Shown here piece by piece: positions 24,524-31,519 of a stretch of 64,000 nt of DNA (positions are counted from its first letter, which is position 1; the number at the start of each line of letters is the position of its first letter). Source of the stretch: Actinomycetes bacterium (lineage in GTDB: Bacteria; Actinomycetota; Acidimicrobiia; Acidimicrobiales; Palsa-688); contig JAKAQB010000010.1 in the NCBI GenBank assembly GCA_021811865.1, positions 1 through 64,000 of the forward strand. The letters are read 5' to 3'. The notes beneath the pieces are model-generated. The model made no database searches and had not been told where the DNA came from. It saw only the letters and a list, made by a program, of their open reading frames with translations. The translations under genes were made by a program, and so were the position numbers.

Positions 24524-26302
24524 CTACTGAGTGCCCATGAGTGACACCCGGCCAAGGCGAACGGTCCTACTTGGCCCAAGGGCCACTGGTCCCACGTTTG
24601 CCGCTTCGGGTCTCACCTGAGATGGGCTGGGCCGTGTTGCCCGGCCCCGCCCAGCGCCCTCACGCCTTGGTGGCCTTGTGGTCCTCTCGCTCTCGTGCCC
24701 CTGCCGGTCGGCGTCTTGCACGTGGTAGCTCTCCGCACCAGCGGGCTGGCCCGCCGCTTCGATCCTCCGGTCGGGTGCGGTCACACCTGGACTTGCCTGT
24801 GCTCTGCGCCGGGCGGGGTGCCCGAGTGCTCTCCTACCCAGCACCACCGCGGCTGCGGTGTGCCGGGAAACTGGGTGCCGCTTAGAAGACAGCGGCTGTT
24901 GCCAGTACTCGCCCCCCCAGATAGACGAGTACGCCGCAGGGACGCCAACGACAGCGAGCCCCCTCCTTGCCGCCATCGCCACAAGCCTGTCCCGGAACTG
25001 AGCGGTCGGCATGCTGCAGACCACCTTGCGGAACCTTTTCCGGGAGCCGTAATGCTCTCGGCCGGTCGCCCCCATCTCAGCAAAGCCGAGGTCCTCGACC
25101 ACGACAAGGGCGCAGCCGTGCGCTTCGGCCAGGTCGAGGGCCTCTGTGAGCGCCTGGCGGAGGTGGCCGTCGCGCACGGTCGCAGGCAGGTCCTCGGTGA
25201 CCAGGGGGATGTGACCAAGACGGCGCACCAGGTTGCCCGAGCGGTCCAGGACTGCTGGGGCGATGAAGCCGTGGTTCAAGTCGATGGCGAGCACCCGAAG
25301 GCTCTTGTCGGCCAGGAGCGTGCCCAGGGCGGGCACCTCGGGGGTACCAGCGGGGGTGAAGCTCGCGTCCAGGTAGGTCCTGGCGTTGTCCCCGGGCACG
25401 ATGTCGTAGGCGACCGCCCGGCCCGCCTCCACCTGTGCGAGCCACTCGTCACGGCGGTAGGAGAAGGAGGCCTTGGCGTCCAGGCGGTAGCGGGTCACAC
25501 CACCTTTGGTGAGGTTCGCCAGGTGGGCCAGCGGGCCTGGCAGGTCGACTTCGACCGTGCCGTCGGGGGAGACCCTGACCGTCTCGTTGCCAAAGCGCTT
25601 GCCCGCCTCGCCATTGGCCCCGGAGCTCTCTCGCCTGGCCCGCCACTTGGCTTGCCAGGCGTCCTTGTCGAGGCCGGCCTCGCCCAGGTGGAGCCGCTTC
25701 CTCATGAGGCCCTTGCTGCCGCGGCAGATATGCACGACGCCGCCTTCGATGTCTTTTTGCAGCTTGGCCACCTCTGAGCCAAGGTGCTGGAGGCGCCGGC
25801 GCTTCATGGCATGCTCATGGGTGCTGCGGTAGCCGAAGTCGAGCTTCCCCGGCTCGCGGCCTTCGGCCTTGGCCCGCTCGGCCTCGGCGGCCTTGAGGGC
25901 TTCGCGCTCGGCCTGGCTGTGCACGGGCAGGCCGAGCTTGGCCGCTATCACCTCGACCGCCTCTTGCTTGTCGGCGAGCACCCTAACCTGGTTCCTGCGG
26001 GCGAGGTTGTAAGCGTCGTTGGAAACTTTGGTGAGCCTCCCGGCCCACCGGGAGGACGACTCGGCAGTGAGCCCCTGCTTGCGAGCGGCCCAGGCCGTCT
26101 TGTCATGGGAGGTGCCAGCCTTGCAGCGTGCTGCGAGGTCTCTCCCAGCCAGTGCCGCCATGTGGTGCCCCAAAGCGGTGAGCACGCGCTCGTCCTGCTC
26201 GGAGGCCTTGAGCCTCGTGCGCACACGGAGCGTCGTCACCCCAGGGGCCTGCTCGGCACCACTGACTGGGTAGCGAGGCTTCTGCCTCTTGGCCTTGGTC
26301 AC
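24524..26302 (-). CDS. tnpB: TnpB-family RuvC protein of an IS607-type element, third RuvC motif altered
   Basis: 592 residues. RuvC-I Asp341 is in LAIDLNHGFIAPAV; RuvC-II Glu403 is in LVVVEDLGF. The RuvC-III region reads VSRHTAAAVVLGRRALGH (478-495); where active TnpB proteins carry the third acidic residue, this copy has Thr482. The Cys4 zinc ribbon usually placed between II and III is absent (YSSIWGGEYWQQ). The long N-terminal half (~1-330) is basic with a helical hairpin at ~110-185. TnpB proteins are RNA-guided nucleases whose guide RNA is made from the element's 3' end. With the altered motif, cleavage may be lost. The last ~90 residues are low complexity and may overlap the guide RNA. 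GTG start coupled to the tnpA remnant. Confidence 0.8.
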   Translation of the reverse strand: MTKAKRQKPRYPVSGAEQAPGVTTLRVRTRLKASEQDERVLTALGHHMAALAGRDLAARCKAGTSHDKTAWAARKQGLTAESSSRWAGRLTKVSNDAYNLARRNQVRVLADKQEAVEVIAAKLGLPVHSQAEREALKAAEAERAKAEGREPGKLDFGYRSTHEHAMKRRRLQHLGSEVAKLQKDIEGGVVHICRGSKGLMRKRLHLGEAGLDKDAWQAKWRARRESSGANGEAGKRFGNETVRVSPDGTVEVDLPGPLAHLANLTKGGVTRYRLDAKASFSYRRDEWLAQVEAGRAVAYDIVPGDNARTYLDASFTPAGTPEVPALGTLLADKSLRVLAIDLNHGFIAPAVLDRSGNLVRRLGHIPLVTEDLPATVRDGHLRQALTEALDLAEAHGCALVVVEDLGFAEMGATGREHYGSRKRFRKVVCSMPTAQFRDRLVAMAARRGLAVVGVPAAYSSIWGGEYWQQPLSSKRHPVSRHTAAAVVLGRRALGHPARRRAQASPGVTAPDRRIEAAGQPAGAESYHVQDADRQGHESERTTRPPRREGAGRGRATRPSPSQVRPEAANVGPVALGPSRTVRLGRVSLMGTQ

Positions 26303-26599
26303 AATGGCATCATCTCACTGGGGTGGGACAACGCCATCGGCCCCACGTCGTGCTCAGCGCAGTTCAAGGCCTTGATCTTGATGGCACGGTTGCGTGCCGA
26401 ACGGCGCCCGTACAGGCGGGCGCAGAAGCTCGTGAGCACCTCGACCATGTCACGCACCAAGTCGCCGGTGACCTCGCCCTCGTCGGCCACGACCAGGCGC
26501 CGCCCTGAAGCCGACAACGCCGCTTCTACGAACTCGGTGTTCATGGTACGCCGTGTGGCAGTGCACCCCCTGCATCTCGGCCCACTGTTTCAGGCTCAC
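26299..26599 (-). pseudogene. tnpA serine recombinase remnant, internal deletion
   Basis: From a GTG at 26599 the frame encodes SLKQWAEMQGVHCHTAY, the start of the MerR-like DNA-binding domain of IS607 recombinases. After base 26546 the sequence jumps to the C-terminus, read in another frame from 26544: NTEFVEAALSASGRRLVV, then DLVRDMVEVLTSFCARLYG. The whole catalytic serine domain, about 120 residues, is missing. The recombinase cannot work. The C-terminal piece remains open (81 codons) and coupled to tnpB. Confidence 0.85.
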
Positions 26600-26611
26600 C
26601 TCACGCTTACC

Positions 26612-26617
26612 ATTATA
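26612..26617 (-). promoter_or_regulatory. -10 box TATAAT of the IS element
   Basis: A perfect TATAAT on the minus strand lies 12 bases upstream of the tnpA remnant GTG (26599). It stands in an AT-rich patch unlike the surroundings and probably drives the tnpA remnant and tnpB. Confidence 0.55.
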
Positions 26618-26671
26618 GCGGACTAGAACACGCGTATGGGATATAACAGGCTATTGATCAGAAGCAGTTCC

Positions 26672-27610
26672 CTACCCTTGCCCAGGCGCGAAGCAACCCA
26701 TGGCGCCGGCGATCACCTCCAGGTTGGACTCCATCAGGCTGAAGTACGAGCGCAGCCCGTGGGGCCACCCGCCGGCCGGCACGCCGGTGAGCGGGTCGAT
26801 CGTCCTGAGCGCCACATCGGTCTCGGCCTGCACCCCCAGCAGCCCGTCGATCGGCTGCCAGCGGTCCCGGTACACGGCGTGCACGCCGGCGGCGCGCACC
26901 GTGGCCGCCTCCCGGGCGACCGTCGAAGCATCCGGGCGCAGCGGCGCGGGCGTCGGCCCGTCGATCGCCACCACGTGCACGGGGTAGCGGCCGTCGAGGG
27001 CGGTGAAGGCGGCGTCAGAGGTGACCATCGCCTGTAACGGGCAGGTGGCCAGCGTGGACTGGTAGTCCTCGTCGAGCGAGGCGAGCAGGGCCTGCTCGTC
27101 GGCGTTGCCGTTGGCGAACGTGGGCTTCGCCCGCGGGTCGGCGGCGACCAGCGCCCGCTCGATGGCCCGGCTGACCGACTCCATCCGGTAGGGGCTCAGC
27201 CAGGGGTAGCCGGGGCCGGCCGGTGCCACGTCGACGACTCGCGCCGCCCCCGCCGCAGCTGCTGCGGCGGTGAAGGACGGCTGCAGTGACGGGGCGGCCT
27301 CGAGGACCACGCCGGCGTGGCGGACCTGCTGGCGTTGCGCGGCGGTGAGCCGGTAGGTGGTCGGATCCTGGCCGGCCGGGACGACATCGACAACGCGGAC
27401 GTTGCCCTGGCCGACGGCCGCGGCCGCCTGGGCGAGCGGCCACAGGCCGACGGCGACGGTCACGACCGGTGCGTCCTTGGTGCGTGCCGCTGCTGCGGCG
27501 CCGCCGCACGCCGTCGCGACGAGGGCCACAGCGAGGAGGGCGGCGCTGAGGGCGGTCGAGCGGGTGGCGGGGCGGCGGGGGGCGCCGGGTGGCGGTGGGT
27601 TCGGCGTCAC
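26672..27610 (-). CDS. ZnuA/TroA-family solute-binding lipoprotein lacking canonical metal ligands
   Basis: 312 residues. The signal peptide ends in a lipobox (VALVATACGG, Cys35). The fold of cluster A-I metal-binding proteins is recognisable: VGLWPLAQAAAAVGQGNV, VVPAGQDPTTYRL, YPWLSPYRMESV, MVTSDAAFTAL, and TIDPLTGVPAGGW. In zinc/manganese members the three His ligands lie in DPHTYEP, DPHVWLDP and SHDAF contexts. Here those positions read Thr, Tyr and Asp. The last acidic position is kept (Asp in TIDPL). No ABC ATPase or permease is nearby. It may bind another ligand or act as a sensor or scavenger. GTG start at 27610. Confidence 0.75.
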   Translation of the reverse strand: MTPNPPPPGAPRRPATRSTALSAALLAVALVATACGGAAAAARTKDAPVVTVAVGLWPLAQAAAAVGQGNVRVVDVVPAGQDPTTYRLTAAQRQQVRHAGVVLEAAPSLQPSFTAAAAAAGAARVVDVAPAGPGYPWLSPYRMESVSRAIERALVAADPRAKPTFANGNADEQALLASLDEDYQSTLATCPLQAMVTSDAAFTALDGRYPVHVVAIDGPTPAPLRPDASTVAREAATVRAAGVHAVYRDRWQPIDGLLGVQAETDVALRTIDPLTGVPAGGWPHGLRSYFSLMESNLEVIAGAMGCFAPGQG

Positions 27611-27706
27611 TACGTGCCATTGGATCGATGCCCCGCCCCACCGGCAAGTCGGGCGCTCTTACCCGTACAAGAAGATTCGCCCACCACGTGGTTACTGTCG
27701 GGTAGC

Positions 27707-28471
27707 TCACGTGCCGCCGCCGCCGCCCTCCGGCAGCCGGTCGCCGGCGACTGCGTGCTCCGCCAGGGTCCCGACGCGCAGTCCGGCCGCCCTCCACTCC
27801 TCGACCAGGACGGGGAGGGCGGCGAGCGAGCGCTTCCAGCTGTCGGGGGCGGAGGTGACGTCGGAGTCGTGGAGCAGCACCGTCGCTGACGGGTACATGG
27901 TGGAGCGGACCACCGCCACGACCTCGCCGGCGTCGATGCCCGGCCGCCAGTCCCTGCCCCATGTGGTCCAAAGAACGGTCCGCAGGCCCGCCTGGCGGGC
28001 GGCGACGAGCGAGGACGACGCCAGGGCCCCGTATGGCGGGCGGAACCAGCGGACCTCCACGCCCCCGGCGCCCTCGATGATGTCCCTGGCTCGACGCACG
28101 TCGTCGACCGCCCACCACCACGGACGCCCGAGGTGGTTGGCGTGGTGGTAGCCGTGCACGGCCAGCTCGTGGCCGCGGCAGGCCAGCTCGGCGGTCAGGC
28201 TCCCCGCCCGGCGGACCTGGCAGCCGAGGAGGAAGAACGTCGCCCGGACGCCGAGGCGGTCGAGCTCGTCGAGGAACGCCGGCGTCGAGGCCGGGTCGGG
28301 TCCGTCGTCGAAGGTGAGCGCCACGTGGTCGGGCGCGCCCATCCCGGCGAGGCCGGGGAACAGCGAGGTCCGCAGCCACCGGAAGTGCACCAGCCCCGGG
28401 ACGGCGTGCGCGACCCCGGCAGCGGCGAGGGCGGACGCACCGAGCAGGGCGGCCCGGCCGGTGGGGGGCAC
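27707..28471 (-). CDS. polysaccharide deacetylase (carbohydrate esterase 4 type)
   Basis: 254 residues. The NodB-homology motifs are in order: TFDDGPDP with catalytic-base Asp55 and metal-ligand Asp56, HGYHHANH as the H-x3-H metal motif, WFRPPYGA, and VLLHDSD. It should remove N-acetyl groups from peptidoglycan or another cell-surface polysaccharide. A short hydrophobic N-terminus (~8-26) is a possible signal anchor. The GTG at 28471 was chosen because TAGGAT lies 7 bases upstream; the longer frame to 28651 would run into the divergent acyl-CoA ligase. Confidence 0.88.
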   Translation of the reverse strand: MPPTGRAALLGASALAAAGVAHAVPGLVHFRWLRTSLFPGLAGMGAPDHVALTFDDGPDPASTPAFLDELDRLGVRATFFLLGCQVRRAGSLTAELACRGHELAVHGYHHANHLGRPWWWAVDDVRRARDIIEGAGGVEVRWFRPPYGALASSSLVAARQAGLRTVLWTTWGRDWRPGIDAGEVVAVVRSTMYPSATVLLHDSDVTSAPDSWKRSLAALPVLVEEWRAAGLRVGTLAEHAVAGDRLPEGGGGGT

Positions 28472-28478
28472 GCGAGCG

Positions 28479-28484
28479 ATCCTA
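28479..28484 (-). promoter_or_regulatory. -10 hexamer TAGGAT, leaderless start of the deacetylase
   Basis: TAGGAT ends 7 bases before the GTG at 28471. On the other strand TAGGTT at 28501-28506 with AGGGAGG at 28524-28530 serves the acyl-CoA ligase, so this is a compact divergent promoter. Confidence 0.5.
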
Positions 28485-28538
28485 CGGGAGGCGATCCCGC
28501 TAGGTTGGGCGCAGCCGGAGTGTAGGGAGGGAGCGCCA

Positions 28539-30083
28539 GTGCGAGTGCCGTTGACCGTCGGGGACCATCTGCGCCGTGCCGCCGAGGTGTACGCCGAGAA
28601 GCCGGCCATCGTCGACGAGCCCGGCACGCCGGGGTCGTGGGGCACGGTCACCTACCGCCAGCTCGACGCCCGGGCGCGCGGCATGGCCACCGCTCTCGAC
28701 GCCCTCGGGGTCGGGCAGGGGGAGCGGGTCGCGATGGTGAGCCCCAACGCGTCACGGTTCCTGGCGGCGTTCTTCGGCGTGAGCGGCTATGGACGGATCC
28801 TGGTGCCGGTCAACTACCGCCTCAACGCCGAGGAGATCCGCTACATCGTCGAGCACTCTGGGGCCTCGGTGCTGCTCGTCGACCCCGAGTCCGACGAGGC
28901 ACTCGCCGGCGTGACCGCCAAGCACCGGATCGTGCTCGACGGGGTGGCTGACGCCGAGCTGTTCGCCGAGGCGACCGCCCAACCGCGGGAGTGGGCAGCC
29001 GACGAGGATGCCACCTGCAGCATCAACTACACGAGCGGCACCACCGCCCGGCCGAAGGGCGTGCAACTGACGCACCGCAACTGCTGGATCAACGCCGCCA
29101 CGTTCGGCTGGCACGTCGGCGTCGGGGACCGCGACGTGTTCCTCCACACCCTGCCCATGTTCCACTGCAACGGCTGGGGCATGCCCTACGCCGTCACCGC
29201 GATGGGCTGCAAGCAGGTCGTCGTCCGCAAGATCGTGGGGGAGGAGATCCTGCGGCGCGTCGACGAGCACGGCGTGACCCTCATGTGCGGGGCGCCGGCC
29301 GTCGTGGCCGCCATCCTCGACGCCGCCACGGCCCGTGCCCAGCGCGGGGAGGAGATCCCCGGCAGCGGCCGGGTGCGCATCGTCGTAGCGGGCGCCCCGC
29401 CGCCGTCCAAGACCATCGAGCGGGTCGAGGGCGAGCTCGGCTGGGAGCTCATCCAGATCTACGGCCTCACCGAGACCTCGCCGCTGCTCACCATCAACCG
29501 GGCACCCGCCGGGTGGGACGCGCTGGCGGCGCCGGAGCGGGCGCGGCTGCAGTCGCAGGCAGGGGTAGCGGCTCTCGGCGTGCAGATCACGACAGCGGCC
29601 GACGGCGAGGTCCTGGCCCGCTCCAACCATGTCTTCGCCGGCTACTGGCGGCAGCCGGAGGAGACGGCCAGGGCGCTGGAGGGAGGCTGGTTCCACACCG
29701 GCGACGAGGGCCACCTGGAGGACGGTGGCTACCTGGTGATATCCGACCGCAAGAAGGACGTGATCATCACCGGGGGTGAGAACGTCAGCTCCGTCGAGGT
29801 CGAGGACTGCCTCTACCAGCACCCTGCGGTGGCGGAGGTGGCGGTCATCGGGGTGCCCGACGACAAGTGGGGGGAGACGGTCAAAGCGCTCGTCGTCCTC
29901 CGCAGCGGCCACGACGCCGGCGAAGCCGAGCTCATCGCCTTCTGCCGGGAGCGGATGGCGCACTACAAGTGCCCCACCTCGGTCGAGCTGCCCGATTCCC
30001 TGCCCCGCACGGCGACGGGCAAGCTTCAGAAGTTCCGCCTCCGGGAGCCCTACTGGGAGGGAAGGGAACGACGTGTCAACTGA
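28539..30083 (+). CDS. AMP-forming acyl-CoA synthetase (medium/long chain type)
   Basis: 514 residues. ANL-superfamily motifs: the P-loop-like YTSGTTARPKGVQ, HTLPMFHCNGWG, the A5 motif YGLTETSP, the A7 motif FHTGDEGHLEDGGY, hinge ISDRKKDVIITGGEN, and the C-terminal RTATGKLQKF with the catalytic Lys. It activates a carboxylic acid to the acyl-AMP and then the CoA thioester. The substrate is not determinable. GTG start with AGGGAGG 8 bases upstream. The amidase gene overlaps its end by 11 bases, so an amide could be hydrolysed and the acid activated in one pathway, an inference. Confidence 0.9.
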   Translation: MRVPLTVGDHLRRAAEVYAEKPAIVDEPGTPGSWGTVTYRQLDARARGMATALDALGVGQGERVAMVSPNASRFLAAFFGVSGYGRILVPVNYRLNAEEIRYIVEHSGASVLLVDPESDEALAGVTAKHRIVLDGVADAELFAEATAQPREWAADEDATCSINYTSGTTARPKGVQLTHRNCWINAATFGWHVGVGDRDVFLHTLPMFHCNGWGMPYAVTAMGCKQVVVRKIVGEEILRRVDEHGVTLMCGAPAVVAAILDAATARAQRGEEIPGSGRVRIVVAGAPPPSKTIERVEGELGWELIQIYGLTETSPLLTINRAPAGWDALAAPERARLQSQAGVAALGVQITTAADGEVLARSNHVFAGYWRQPEETARALEGGWFHTGDEGHLEDGGYLVISDRKKDVIITGGENVSSVEVEDCLYQHPAVAEVAVIGVPDDKWGETVKALVVLRSGHDAGEAELIAFCRERMAHYKCPTSVELPDSLPRTATGKLQKFRLREPYWEGRERRVN

Positions 30084-31509
30084 GCTGCCGGACGCCACCG
30101 CAGTGGCGGCGGCGATCGCCGCCGGGGAGATGAGCCCGATCGAAGCGGTGGACGCTGCCATCGCCCGCATCGAGGCCCTCGACCCGCAGCTCGACGCCGT
30201 CATCCACCGGCGCTTCGACGCGGCGCGCAAGGAGGCGGCGGGGGAGCTTCCCGACGGCCCGTTTCGCGGCGTCCCGCTGCTGCTCAAGGACCTGGGCGCT
30301 GCGATGGCCGGCGAGCCGATGCACTGCGGCCTGCGCGTCGCCAAGGCGGCGGGCTACCGGGCGGTGGCCGACAACGCCGTCGTGCGACGGCTGCGCGCCG
30401 CCGGGTTCGTCGTCGTCGGGCGGACCAACGTGCCGGAGCTCGGCACGACGGTGACGACCGAGCCCGTCGCCTACGGGCCGGCGCGCAACCCGTGGAGCAC
30501 TGCCCACTCGACGGGCGGCTCGTCGGGAGGGTCGGCGGCGGCGGTGGCGTCCGGCATGGTGCCCGTCGCCCACGGCAGCGACGGCGGCGGGTCGATCCGC
30601 GTGCCGGCGTCGGAGTGCGCCCTCGTCGGGCTCAAGCCGTCCCGCGGGCGGGTGAGCCACTCGCCGGAGGGGGAAGCGTGGATGGGCGGTACCACCGACG
30701 GGGTCCTCACCCGCACCGTGCGGGACACGGCCGCGCTGCTCGACGTCCTCGCCGGCCCCGAGCCCGGCGACCCCTACACCGCCCGCGCCCTCCCTGGGCC
30801 GCTGGCGGCCGAGGTGGGCGCCGACCCCGGCCGCCTCCGCGTCGGCGTCCTCGACCACCCGCCTGGATCGGGACCGGCGGCGGCCGCCCCCGATGCCGAC
30901 GCCGCCAAAGCAGTGCGCGCGGCGGCGAGCGCGCTCGAGCAGCTGGGCCACCACGTCGCCTACGCCTACCCGCCCGCTCTCGACGACGACGTTGCCTACG
31001 CCGACCGCTTCATAACGATCGTGTCCGCCGGCGTCGCGCGCGAGCTGGCCGACTGGGAGGCGACGCTCGGCCGCCCGATCGCCGAGGAGGACGTGGAGCC
31101 GGAGAACGTGTTCTTCCGGGCGGTCGGTGCCGCCGTATCGGCCTCCGACTACCTCGGCGCCGTGGACTGGCTGCACGCCTTCTCCCGCCGGGTCGCCGCC
31201 TGGTGGGCCGACGGCTGGGACCTGCTCGTGACCCCGGTGCTCAACGGGCCGCCGCCGCCGATCGGCTGGCTCTCCGACCCCGACGAGGGGTTCGGGCGCC
31301 TGCAGGCGCTGCTGGCGTACACGTCGCAGTTCAACATCACCGGCCAGCCGGCGATCTCCGTGCCGTTGCACTGGACGGAGGACGGCCTGCCTGTGGGTGT
31401 CCAGCTGGTTGCGGGCGCCGGCCGTGAGGACCTGCTCGTCCGGGTGGCGGGCCGGCTCGAGCAGGCGCGGCCGTGGAGCTCCCGCCGGCCGCCCGTGTGG
31501 GGCGGATGA
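30073..31509 (+). CDS. amidase signature family hydrolase
   Basis: 478 residues. The Ser-cisSer-Lys triad is visible: Lys72 in VPLLLKDLG, the cis-Ser in TGGSSGGSAAAVASG (~144-158), and the nucleophile in GSDGGGSIRVPASE (~168-181). This matches amidases acting on aliphatic or aryl amides; it is not a GatA in a gatCAB locus. GTG start within the end of the acyl-CoA synthetase gene, preceded by GGAAGGGA. Converges with the GH63-like gene (10 bases between stops). Confidence 0.88.
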   Translation: MSTELPDATAVAAAIAAGEMSPIEAVDAAIARIEALDPQLDAVIHRRFDAARKEAAGELPDGPFRGVPLLLKDLGAAMAGEPMHCGLRVAKAAGYRAVADNAVVRRLRAAGFVVVGRTNVPELGTTVTTEPVAYGPARNPWSTAHSTGGSSGGSAAAVASGMVPVAHGSDGGGSIRVPASECALVGLKPSRGRVSHSPEGEAWMGGTTDGVLTRTVRDTAALLDVLAGPEPGDPYTARALPGPLAAEVGADPGRLRVGVLDHPPGSGPAAAAPDADAAKAVRAAASALEQLGHHVAYAYPPALDDDVAYADRFITIVSAGVARELADWEATLGRPIAEEDVEPENVFFRAVGAAVSASDYLGAVDWLHAFSRRVAAWWADGWDLLVTPVLNGPPPPIGWLSDPDEGFGRLQALLAYTSQFNITGQPAISVPLHWTEDGLPVGVQLVAGAGREDLLVRVAGRLEQARPWSSRRPPVWGG

Positions 31510-31519
31510 GCGAGGACTT

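Larger units (their letters stand above)
24524..26640 (-). mobile_element. decayed IS607-family element (tnpB intact frame, tnpA deleted)
   Basis: The element holds a 592-codon tnpB and an internally deleted tnpA whose remaining ends match IS607 serine recombinases. The GTGA overlap of the two genes (26299-26302) is the usual IS607 order. Boundaries are approximate: the right end is near the tnpB stop, and the left end is in the AT-richer stretch around 26600-26660. IS607 elements make no target duplications or inverted repeats, so ends cannot be fixed by eye. Confidence 0.75.

Noticed and set aside
24524..24900. Guide RNA (omega RNA) at the 3' end of tnpB
   Set aside because: Expected for the family and possible here, but no structure or guide boundary can be fixed by eye, so it is not listed as a feature.
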